In this document: one piece after another, positions 1 through 9,586 of the stretch | Layout: each line of letters opens with the position of its first letter | Position numbering within the stretch: position 1 is the first letter of the stretch | Assembly: GCA_026075535.2 (NCBI GenBank) | Contig: AP026540.1 | Coordinates: 9,238,001-9,302,000, forward strand | Origin: Tricholoma matsutake | Lineage: Eukaryota; Basidiomycota; Agaricomycetes; Agaricales; Tricholomataceae | Direction of reading: 5' to 3' | Length of the DNA stretch: 64,000 bases | Made by a program: the position numbers and the translations under genes | The notes under the pieces: generated by a model | Told to the model about the DNA's origin: nothing | The model's database searches: none | The model's input: the letters and a program-made list of their open reading frames with translations, nothing else

Positions 1-1405
1 CAGTCACCTCGTCTGCCCACATTGAAGAGGTCAGTGATGAGAACGATGTCTCATTGATCATTGGAGCTATCATGCCATCTGCAGTCCTTGGTTCTGGCTC
101 AGAAACCAAAGAAGATGTGAGTGCCCTGCTTACTGTGTCTCATCTCCATTGGATGTGCTCGATAGTGTGCCCTTGCACTGACAATCCTATTTCAGTGAAC
201 AGGATGCTTGATTGTGGGGCGCATGTTGTTCTCATCGACACCATTTTGGCTGATCAATTGGGCTTATGTCATTATCATTTGCACAACCCCTTACCCATTT
301 CTGTTGCACTTAATAATTCTTCCTCATCAGAGAGTCACTTGCATGAGTATGTTAAACTTTCCCCTTATGCACCTGGATCTGCATGGATCTCTTGGACTGT
401 TAAAGCCATTGTTATGCCTGGTTTATGTGTCCCCTTATTGCTTGGACTGCCATTCCTTACTGTAAATCACATTGTCGCAGACTTCAAGACTTGTACCACT
501 ATAGACAAAGAAATGGACTATGATTTAATGAATCCCCCTCCTCGAAGACCTGATAGAAAAATACTTGATGCAAAGCAGGAAAAGCGTGCCATACGAGATA
601 CAAAAGAGGAGGTGAGGAAAATGCTACCTGAACTTGTGAAGGTTTGCAAACAACATCTGAAAGATGGCAAGCATGTACCCGAACCCATAAAACCATTGCA
701 TATTGCAGGAATGATAAAGGATCACATTGAGATCCTAGCATTCCATGAAAAAGTTAAGAACCTTGAGTCCAATTTACTTGCAGAATTTAAAAGTGTTTTC
801 GAACCACTGCTGCATGTTGATAAACTGCTGCAGAATGTAACAGCATGTATAAAACTGAAAAATGCAGAACTCACAATTAAGACACGTACATATGTATGCC
901 CACACAAATTTTGGGAGGCCTGGAAAACCCTGATTCAGGAGCATCTTGAAAGTGGTCGTATTCAACCATCTTCTTCACCTCATTGCTTTCATCATTCCAA
1001 AATCAGACCCTACTGTTCTGCCACACTGGGTTAATGATTACCAACAACTAAATAAGAATACCATCTCTGACTTGCATCCCATCCTTCAGATTGATGATAT
1101 TCTGAATGATTGCACAAAAGGCAAGTTTTGGGGTACTATTGATATGACTAACAGTCCAGACACACACGCACCCAGCAGACATCCCTCTTACTGCTGTATC
1201 AACACCATTTGGCCTTTTTGAGTGGACCATAATGCCCATGGGTCTTAAGAACGCACCTGCAATCCATCAGCGCTGAGTCACGGCCACATTACGACCATGG
1301 ATTGGGAAGATCTGTCACATATATCTTGACAATATCATCATCTGGTCCAACTCGCTGTCTGAACATTGTGCAAATGTTCGGACAATTCTGAAAGCGGTGC
1401 AGGAT
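1..1405 (+). pseudogene. Retropepsin-like and N-terminal RT segment of the Ty3/gypsy element
   Basis: The open stretch from 54 to 1034 holds a retropepsin-like motif, LDCGAHVVLID, in which the usual DSG is DCG, followed by a hydrophobic LLLGLPFL segment typical of the protease C-terminal half. A lysine-rich linker leads to RT. RT begins in another frame (PKSDPTVLPHWVNDYQQLNK), shifts frame again near 1155, then reads [14 protein letters not shown], and reaches the active-site region as HIYLDNIIIWS. The second catalytic aspartate of YxDD is therefore asparagine. A TGA at 1274-1276 also breaks the frame. The segment is cut off at 1405 by the inserted element. Confidence 0.85.
1398..1405. repeat. 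Target site duplication, left copy
   Basis: TGCAGGAT, identical to the copy at 2234-2241 on the other side of the inserted element. The uninterrupted retrotransposon would carry the word once. Confidence 0.85.
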
Positions 1406-2233
1406 TAGCATTTACAAGTCCGGTTCAGTCCAGTTTTTTATGTCTAAATGGGACAACCGCAACCGCAACCGGTCCAAGACTGACCCAGATATTACTGAAC
1501 TGCAACCGGACCGCATAGGACCGGTCCATATCAGTCCATGGACCAAAAAAAACCAGTTCGAACCGACTTTTTGTTGTAAAATTTGTTGTACCAATATAAC
1601 CCATATATTTCTCAACAACAATTAATTGGACCATTTCACCATTACACAAGCAGTTGGATATTGTAATTTCCTGGTGACTGGTCTAACTTTTAAGAGATTT
1701 CATCAAGATCTGACAGAGATATGATTGAAACAAAAGTACATTGTATTCCATGTTGTAGTTTGTAGTTTGTAGTTACAACTTGTTAGGGCTGTTAAATGAA
1801 TCAAATACACATGGTATAGATGTTTATGTATGTTATTCCTTTGCCTTGGATAATGTCCAATTGTGCCCAACATTTTTGTAGCACAAGGTATAAACAGTAT
1901 AGTCACAGCTGCTCAAATGACATCAAAACACTCACATCAAAATGTATTTTGTCATATCTCTCTCAGTTCTCAACCGTTTTTGATGGTCCAGGGAGCGAAA
2001 TTGAAGCCATTATGTGTGGGAATCAGGGGGTATAGTGCACGTGACCTATAAACCGGTTGAAACCGGTTCGGATCAGTTTTCATCGGTTCAATGATATTTT
2101 TCAAAGCAAAAGACTGGCAACTGGACTGCGAAAGACCGGTCCTATAAATAGCCACCTGATGAACCAGACTTCGGTTCAGTTCAGTCCGGTTTCGGTCTTT
2201 TTTTGGTTCGTAGGACCGGACCTTTAAACACTA
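1406..2233. mobile_element. hAT-like non-autonomous transposon (MITE-like) nested in RT
   Basis: This 828-bp block interrupts the RT coding region. Its ends are imperfect terminal inverted repeats: TAGCATTTACAAGTCCGGTTC at the left, and TAGTGTTTAAAGGTCCGGTCC when the right end is read inward. It is flanked by an exact 8-bp duplication, TGCAGGAT, at 1398-1405 and 2234-2241. An 8-bp duplication with short TIRs is the signature of the hAT superfamily. Both subterminal regions are dense in CCGGTT/GGACCGGT words, as expected for transposase-binding repeats of hAT elements. No transposase is encoded; only short chance ORFs occur. Removing the element and one duplication restores the RT frame across the site. 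Confidence 0.85.
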
Positions 2234-2241
2234 TGCAGGAT
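2234..2241. repeat. Target site duplication, right copy
   Basis: TGCAGGAT, identical to 1398-1405. The RT reading frame resumes immediately after it. Confidence 0.85.
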
Positions 2242-3174
2242 GCAGGATTATATTGCAACCTGAAGAAGACGCACCTGTTCTTGACAGAGGTTGATTTCCT
2301 TGGACACCACATCTCTGCTCAGGGTATTGAAGCAGATTCGAAGAAAATGGAACACATCATAAACTGGCCCTGGCCTCAAAATGCCAAGGAAGTGCATCAA
2401 TTCTGTGGACTGGTGCACTACGTCACACATTTTCTACCTCACATCACCAACCACACCCATATCCTCTCCGAGTTAATGACAAAAGAGTGTAACAAGACCT
2501 TTCCACCTTGGACTCACATCCACCAACTCATGTTTGATGAAATCAAGAAGGCTGTCATTGGTCGGGATTGCCTTACCACAATCGACTTTGACCTTATGCC
2601 AGAGCACAAGATTTTTGTCACCACTGATGCAAGCGACTATCAATCGGGAGCCATCCTTTTGTTTGGGAAGGACTGGGAGACGGCATGACCCATTGCATTC
2701 AACTCTATGACTTTCAAAAATGCTGAAGTCAACTACCCTGTCCACAAAAAAGAAATGCTGGTGATCATCCAGGCACTCCAGAAGTGGCACTCAGATCTTA
2801 TAGGTGTACCATTTTTCATTTACACTGATCACAAAACTCTTGAGAACTTTGACACGCAACAGGACCTCAGCCGTCATCAGGCATGATGGATGGAATTTAT
2901 GTCACAATACAACTGCAAGATCATCTATGTGAAGGGAGAGGATAATTGTGCCACCGATGCATTATCCAGAACTTCATTCAATGCCAAGGCATCTGCTTCT
3001 GAACCATACCCACCCAACAATTTAGATCCAATCACACTCATCTACAGCAGCGATGACACTTCATTTGCTTGTGCACACATCTTAGCAGACCCTGTTACGA
3101 TTGCATTGGTGTCCCTGCCAATCGCAGCTACACTCTCCATAGCAGTAGATGATGAGCTGTTGTCATCAATTTGA
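2234..3174 (+). pseudogene. RT thumb/connection and RNase H of the Ty3/gypsy element
   Basis: After the insertion the RT resumes with KKTHLFLTEVDFLGHHIS, a hallmark of Ty3/gypsy RT (VxFLGHxIS). RNase H follows: the first acidic segment is VTTDASDYQSGAIL, then IYTDHKTLENF and the terminal DNCATDALSR. TGA codons at 2686-2688 and 2884-2886 break it; in each case an arginine codon CGA is expected from the family context. A third TGA at 3172-3174 ends the run before integrase. Confidence 0.88.
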
Positions 3175-3183
3175 GCCAGCTAT

Positions 3184-4197
3184 TTGGAGGACCCATGGTG
3201 TAAACATTTGAAGAATGCTCCCTTCCTCCCACATGGGGTGAAGGAACTCAACAGATTGTTATATGCTGGGGATCGATTGATCATTCCCCGGCTACAAAAT
3301 GTATGTGAATTGCTATTCCATTTGGCTCACAATGTCCTAGGCCATTTCAGATTCTCAAAGTCATACAGATCACTCCGTGACTCCTTCTACTGGCTGAACA
3401 TGCGCTGCAATTTGGAAAATGCATATGTGCCTGTGTGTGCAGATTGTCAGCACAACAAACCAATGACAAAGAAACCGATGGGGCCATTACATCCACTTCC
3501 CATTCCAGACCAACATGGGGATTCCATCGCAATGGACTTCATCAGCCCATTACCAGAGGACAAGGGGTTCAATTGCATTGTCTCCTTCACAGATTGGCTA
3601 AACAGTGATATCCGGATCATCCCCACATGCATGGATATCAGTGCAGATGACCTAGCAGTCATTTTCTTTCATGAATGGTACTGTGAGAATGGCCTCCCTT
3701 TGGAGATCATCTCAGATCATGATAAACTTTTTCTTTCAAAATTTTGGCAAACCCTGCATAAGCTAACAGGTGTAAAATTCAAGATGTCCACCACTTATCA
3801 TCCTCAATCTGATGGTGGTAGTGAACGATCAAACAAAACAATAAATCAGTGCCTGCGCTATCATGTCAAACATAACCAGACAGGATGGCAACGGGTGCTC
3901 CCTCGTGTACGTTTTGACATTATGAACTCGATTAATGCTTCAACAGGTTTTTCACCTTTCCAATTGCACATGGGACGAAGCCCCAGAATCATTCCTCCTC
4001 TTATCTCATTGCCTGATGGCACTATCAAGGACATCTGCGCCCTTGATGTCATTGAGAAACTGCAGACAGACATTATGGAAGCACAAGACAACTTACTTCA
4101 GGCTAAGATCTCTCAAGCTCTTTCTGCTAATGAACACTGCTCTAACAATTTTCCTTTTGAAAAGGGTGCCAGAGTTGTACTATTGATGTTACACTGA
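3184..4197 (+). pseudogene. Integrase of the Ty3/gypsy element
   Basis: A 337-codon open stretch encodes the integrase. The zinc-binding H-H-C-C region is visible as HNVLGHFRFSKSYRSL and CADCQHNKP. The DDE core follows, with DFISPLPEDKGFNCIVSFTD containing the first and LEIISDHDKLFLSKFW the second acidic region, and TYHPQSDGGSERSNKT preceding the third position. The YHPQSDG motif is strongly conserved in Ty3/gypsy integrases. It ends at a TGA (4195-4197) that interrupts the link to the chromodomain. Confidence 0.9.
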
Positions 4198-4611
4198 TGT
4201 AAAGAATATAAGGCAAAGGACAAACACCAGGTTGCAAAATTCATGCCTCGCTATGATGGACCATTCCAAGTAATGGACATGGCACCTGAGATTTCAACCA
4301 TCACTGTTGATATGCCAAACCATCCTAACACCTTCCCAACATTTCACACCTCACAGGTGCTGCCTTTCATTGAAAATGACAAGATCCTGTTCTCGGGACA
4401 AGAACTTGAGATGCCCCCGCCCATCACCATCAATTGTCACGAGGAATATATTACCGATAAGATTCTGGATGAGCAAAAACATGGGCGAGGGGTTCAGTAT
4501 CTCATACGTTGGCATGGCTATGGACTGGAAGAAGACTGCTGGCTACCAGGACGCAAACTCAACAATTGCAAGGCCCTCAACATTTGGTTGGCTCAAAAGG
4601 ATAGGGTTTAA
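4198..4611 (+). pseudogene. Integrase C-terminus with chromodomain
   Basis: The frame continues after the TGA with the GPFQV-type integrase C-terminal beta-barrel (PRYDGPFQVMDMAPE), then a chromodomain: YLIRWHGYGLEEDCWLPG followed by an acidic/aromatic C-terminal helix (LNIWLAQK). The WxGY...W core matches the methyl-lysine-reading cage family, which in chromoviruses guides integration into heterochromatin. It ends at TAA 4609-4611. Confidence 0.85.
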
Positions 4612-4734
4612 CATATGTAGCTCTTTCACCTTCACATGCCAACCAGTAGCTTTTCCCCAAGGGGTTTTTAATGCACCCATGCTCGCACACCTTATACATA
4701 TAATTTCTTTCTCTTCTTCACCGGTTTTCATTTT

Positions 4735-4750
4735 TGATGGGAGGGGAGAG
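4735..4750 (+). promoter_or_regulatory. Polypurine tract
   Basis: A purine-rich run ending in GGGAGGGGAGAG lies directly before the TG that starts the LTR. This is the expected site for plus-strand DNA priming in LTR retrotransposons. Confidence 0.65.
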
Positions 4751-4921
4751 TGTAAGGATGTTCCTTATTTAAGGCCTCATACTTCAGCCACAACCATCCT
4801 TACAACCTGGGATCATTACCACCACCATCATCATCATTCCCTACTCTAGAGTCTCAATAGATCTCTTCTGCTCTTTCCTTCCCCTGTGTTTTCTCCTTTA
4901 GTGAATCTCTACGAGATTACA
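4751..4921 (+). repeat. 3' LTR of the Ty3/gypsy element
   Basis: A 171-bp LTR is inferred from its ends. It starts TGTAA right after the polypurine tract and ends TTACA, giving the 5-bp inverted TG...CA termini typical of LTRs. A TATTTAAG box at about 4766 could act in transcription. The 5' LTR is outside the window, so the LTR could not be verified by comparison. Confidence 0.7.
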
Positions 4922-5296
4922 GATATTTTGATACCAAAAAATTTGTGGTTAGATGATGTCTCATACTTGTAGAAATTAATTGGTGCAGACAAGTGAGAAA
5001 TGCTATTTTTAGCCTGCTCTCTCCTAGCTTGGCAACCAGGTGGAATCTCGCCATAAAATGTATATCATAAAATAGCCATAGGTCATGTCACTGGCAGAAC
5101 AGACCGCAAGATTTACTCTAACATCAAAATCTTGTTTAGCAGTGATTTTATTTTTCTTGGTGCAGAAGACTATTACTGTACTGCTAAAATTTGGGCAAAA
5201 ATTGGTATGTAAAACTTTAAAAAATACCAGATCCGATTTGGCCACTGTCAAAAGTTGGTGGCCACTTGATGTCCCGCTCCATAAATATTCTGGGTT
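4922..5296. other. Spacer between LTR and DUF6534 gene
   Basis: About 375 bp of AT-rich sequence without a recognisable gene. It presumably includes the 3' untranslated region of the minus-strand gene that ends at 5297. Short ORFs here have no family resemblance. Confidence 0.5.
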
Positions 5297-6878
5297 CTAA
5301 ACCACCTTGGGGGTATAAACTTCATCACCTATATACTTAGCATCAACAGACTGGCTTTCTGCACCACTTTCCGTACCGTCGGACACTGTCTCCTTCTTGA
5401 CCTGGATAGAGTGCAGCATGTGCCCTCCTATTGTCTGACTCTGAGACTGCATGCGAAAGGCCTGCAACAATATTGGTCAATAGCGAATGAAGTACTGAAG
5501 AGAAGGAAAGCTAACGTGGCTCTCAACATCCACCGTAGAACTCATGTTCTTGAACTCCTTTCGAGAATTAAGAGTATCCAACAATGTCTATCTTCGTGGC
5601 ATTGGCATCATTAACCTTCTAATTTTTTAATTTCGAACTCACGTTGGTATATATCCTTCCGATGGGAAACGCAAACATTGCATACAGATTGGTGTTACCA
5701 TGCAGCACGAAGGAGAAAAGGTCCGCCAGCGCAAACATTGACGCGAATAGACCCGTCTGGATGGCACCTCGGATCAATCGATTAATGATTGTGTCAGTCT
5801 TGTGGAAGCCAGTTCGCGAGCGACTGAGAACAAATGTCAAAGAACCTACGAGAGTAAAATTAGACTATGACAAGAAAATGCATCAACAACAAACATGTGA
5901 TGAGAAGATCAGCACTTGTCTGGAATCCAAGCCAGCATATCACGAAAGGCTTCAAAATGGCAAAATGAGCGATTCTAGGACAAATCAACTTGTATAAATC
6001 TATGGAAAATCATGAAATGGACCTACTCGTGAATAATGCCAGACCGAATGCCAGCATAGAGACCGAAAATGAACCCCAGGAGACTGAGCATGCCAATCAC
6101 ACCAACCAGAGGCTTGCTCTTAGTTAAAAGGTAAACACTGTTTCTTTAGAGTGAGTTACCAACTAAAAAGGACTCCTGCAAGACCGTACCGATGTCCAAG
6201 AAAATATTGGGTGAAGATGGAGGCAACCGAGGTCGCGCACGCCGTGAAGGGAATGGTCCAGCTGACATCTGCAACATAGGATGAGGAACGGAAAATATGG
6301 CTATTTGGTCGGACATACAGGCAAGACTGGCGGGATTGTCGTAGTTTGTGACACTGAACAATTGTCCATCAAAAATGATTCTAAGAGAAGGCGAAGCAAC
6401 ATTAACATACCACATCTCCCAGCCTGCGTACACAGCACTGTGCAAGTCATTGTCAACACCAAAGGGTGAAGAACGCGAGACAAGACTCACACAGCACTAT
6501 GTATAGTGTCGACGAAGAACAGGACCGCGACAACAGTCCTAATGATAAGAACATGAGTTAATTCGGAAGTCATAAAAACAAGACGCTTATACTTGATCCA
6601 CATAGGGTCATTGAATTCTATGAAACAGGAGAATATTAATAGTGGAAGACTCGAGGATGGCATAAAAGACCTACTTGTGGATTTGTAAACGAGGAACTGG
6701 TATGTCACAAGGCCATAGAGGTAGGTGTTAACTGGGCAAATGAGATAACGATTAAGAGAGTATGAAAGGACACAGACAGAACAAGCCAATTAACATAACA
6801 CCTGAAAGAAAGCGCTCAGCGAAAGAAATGCAATGGTAGAGAAGGGGACTAACCGATAACAGTATCGTAGACACCCAT
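5297..6878 (-). CDS. DUF6534 multi-pass membrane protein
   Basis: This is a multi-exon gene of a family greatly expanded in Agaricomycetes and of unknown biochemical function. The chosen start gives MGVYDTVIG, the usual beginning of the family. Later exons give NTYLYGLVTYQFLVYK, a proline/tryptophan stretch (FNDPMWIKYKR), RTVVAVLFFVDTIHSAV, and the hallmark DUF6534 block KTDTIINRLIRGAIQTGLFAS followed by AMFAFPIGRIYTN. The 3' part splices to TLLDTLNSR and a charged tail ending GDEVYTPKVV. These hydrophobic blocks predict about seven membrane helices. All visible exons can be joined without a frameshift, though some internal junctions (6000-6500) were not resolved. The role is unknown. Confidence 0.82.
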
Positions 6879-7269
6879 GATGGTATACCAGTGGGTTGAA
6901 TGAGGGCATAACAGGCTGGCTTTTAATACAAGGAGGGGCGTGGTCAAGTTGCAAGGGTCGAAAGACAGCGCAATCAGAAGTTCTGTAATCCTGGAGTTGA
7001 CTTGTCAGAAAGTAACGTACAATCGCCAAGCAGACTAAATTTAGACATGCCATATCAGCGAATGGCATTCTCTTTCCTCATGGTCTATCCTACCCTGACA
7101 TAGGTCCCCGTCAACAAACTCGTCGCGATATGGCTTAGTTCCTTCACTATCAGATGCCACCGATTTTTCGGGTCATTACTTCCCACTACCACAGGATCAT
7201 GAGCCTCGAGACGCAACATGGCTTCGTTTCTTTGATAAATACCCATTGTTGCACTGTGTCTCCTCCGAA

Positions 7270-9196
7270 ATGTCTCTTTCCGAAATTACTAGTCTTCAGA
7301 AAACTCTCAACAGCGCTATCGATGCGTTCAAGGCTGAATTGATTGCTCAGAATCTACCTGAGCCATCTTTGAACACCTCCAAACGGCACCCTATCGATGA
7401 AATAACCTATATCCCTACCCCGGTGATGTATGAAGCTCGCAGGGTTGCTGTGGCCAGTCTGGTCCGATCCATTCGATTTCTGCTTCATGGACACCTTATG
7501 ACTTCAGATGCCACTGTAATAGGGACTTCTCAAATCTCTTATTCAATCTCCGTACGATGCACTTGCCGCGAATACGTTCATGGCCATCGAAGGCGCCAGT
7601 GTTCGACTTGCTGGTGACATCGGGCTTGCAACTGTCCTTGGCGATTCCGAAGATGGCCTAACCATTCAAGAGATCGCTGACAAGACTGGCGTAGAAAGAG
7701 AAAAGCTCGGTTCGCTTCAAGTTCCCATGAAATGCCTCAAAGTCGGTTGTTAATGAGCGTCGTAGAACGTGTTATAAGGCTCTTGATGTCCCAAGGCTGG
7801 TTCCGTGAACCCAAGCCAGGATATTTTGCAAATAACCGCCTCAGTAACCTGATCAAGATTGATCAACCAGGCTACCATCTTGCGACATACATGTGCTTTT
7901 CAATTCTGGTCCCTGAGAAACTGTATTCTAACGTATCGAGTTAGGAATAACCTGTTCAACAAGGTCACTGTTGCGTTCCCTGAAATGCTCAATCATCCAG
8001 ACCCCGAATTCAAGAAAAGCAGCGATCCTGTCCATACTGCCTTTCAGCTGTCATACAAGACTGATGTGTCTTTCTTTGGGACGGATGGATGGCTCACGAA
8101 AGACCCTGAGGAAGCCATCAAATTTGGGCTCGCGTACGGCAACAGCATATATCCTAAAGCAGGCAATCGCTGATGCCCCCTCTTTTTTTTTTTCAGACTA
8201 GGCGCAGTCGGCCCTACGTCCGATCCAGGTGTGGCCGCAGACTTCCCATGGGTCGACATCGCCAGAGGCAAAGACGCCATTGTAGACGTCGGTGGCGGAC
8301 AAGGAACCCTTTGCTGCTCTCTCGCTGTCAAGTATGTCATAGGGAGACCAGTTTTGACTACTAAAAATAAACATCGCCTCAGATATCCTGAAATCAAGAA
8401 GTTCATTGTTCAGGATCTTCCTGAGACAAGGGAAGCAGCAGAATCCTACATAAAATCAAAGGGTTTATCGGACCGAGTTCAATTTGAAGCACAAGATTTC
8501 TTCAAGCCGCAACAGCGCAAGGGAAAATATCTCTTTATTATGCAACGAGGTGGGGTATTTTCAAATGCGTTACGAGTTATATCTCACAAACGTACTAGTT
8601 TTGCATGACTGGAGCACCGAGAACGGTGTGTGCCAAAAAGCATTGCACAGTTTTCAAAGTTGATCGCATACATTTTTGCAGGTGCCAAGATGCTCAGACA
8701 TATCCACGACGTTTTGAACAAGGATGTAAGTTCTATCCATTTTCCTGAAAGACGTTGGTAACTGAAGTTGTTTAGAGCTGCCTTTTGATCATCGATACCA
8801 TCATTCAAGCTGGCACTGTATCGTCGAGCGGCCCTTCCCTCGAGCAGTCACTCACGAGGACCAACAAGAATGTCTACGAACCGATACAATCACCTCCATT
8901 CATCCCTGTTGATTTCGGTGATACGAGCCGTCTTCAGCATCAGGTAAATGTATGCCTAACTGCTTTGAGCAACGGTGGGTGAAAATATCATGTATCGTAT
9001 TCCTACTTTTGCGTGAACGCGTTTTTTCTTCAGCTTTTGAGCGGACCCTGCCTCAATTGCACGAGATGGTGGAACTAGCTGGCTTAAAGGTCAAGAGAGT
9101 GAACGCGACGAGGTTAGTCACTGCTATGTATAATTTATGACAGGACTAACATGTTTCAGGGGCTGGGCTTCGATTACCGAAGTCGTTCCTGCCTGA
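7270..9196 (+). CDS. SAM-dependent O-methyltransferase
   Basis: This is a fungal class I O-methyltransferase of the plant-like/sterigmatocystin-type (Methyltransf_2) family. It transfers a methyl group from S-adenosylmethionine to a hydroxyl of a small molecule; the substrate cannot be told from sequence. The N-terminal half (residues ~1-200) has the winged-helix dimerisation fold (ERVIRLLMSQGWFREPKPGY). The C-terminal half carries the SAM loop VDVGGGQGTLCC, then FIVQDLPE, and the catalytic-region LHDWS. About nine introns of 45-75 nt all splice in frame, including one with donor GTACGG at ~8135 and pyrimidine-rich acceptor ending at 8197. It ends EVVPA. The gene looks intact. No other biosynthetic genes adjoin, so a secondary-metabolite cluster is not suggested. 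Confidence 0.88.
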
Positions 9197-9586
9197 ATGG
9201 GTTGTGCAGCATTAACACTGCGTCGCTTAATCACCGTGTGCCAGTGTTAGATGCCTACATGTTCACTTTCGTTGCCTGGGTAAATGGAAGGTCGTATTAG
9301 TTCCGGTAAACTTGCTCCACACCTGAGGAATAAGTAAATTTAATCGCGTTCAGTAACTCAAAAGGCTGTTGGAATTCTGTGATAGCCGTATCTGCGCCAA
9401 GAGTTCGGCCCATAACATAGGTAAAACTAGGTGTATGCCACTGAACATGGCTGCGCTTCCGAGGCCTGAAACATGGCACAGCGCTCAGGATGGGTCAGCA
9501 AACATGATGATTACGTAAGGAATCGGTTATAATACTCCAACTGCGCTTGGTAGTCTCCTCGTTCTCCTCCAAGTTGTGCATTCGCA
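9197..9586. other. Spacer between O-methyltransferase and NBR1 genes
   Basis: 390 bp between two same-strand genes. It should contain the 3' end of the first transcript and the promoter of the second. No motif stands out. Confidence 0.5.

Larger units (their letters stand above)
1..4921 (+). mobile_element. Ty3/gypsy chromovirus, 3' part, decayed
   Basis: This is the 3' portion of an LTR retrotransposon. Reading along the + strand one meets a retropepsin-like segment, reverse transcriptase, RNase H, integrase and a C-terminal chromodomain, followed by a purine-rich tract and a terminal LTR. That order (PR-RT-RH-IN-CHD) defines the chromovirus branch of Ty3/gypsy. The 5' LTR and gag lie upstream of the window. 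The copy is dead: it carries five in-frame TGA codons (1274, 2686, 2884, 3172 and 4195), at least two frameshifts (near 985 and 1155), a YLDN in place of the catalytic YLDD of RT, and an 828-bp transposon inserted in RT. Family assignment is firm; the subfamily is not determined. Confidence 0.93.

Noticed and set aside
7246..7269. Upstream ATG of the O-methyltransferase (MLHCVSSEM)
   Set aside because: MSLSEIT at 7270 is the more usual N-terminus; the eight added residues have no support.
8149..8160. ATATATCC as a U12-type intron start in the O-methyltransferase gene
   Set aside because: A GT-AG intron starting GTACGG a few bases upstream joins FGLA to LGAVG in frame and matches the family, so no minor-class intron is needed.
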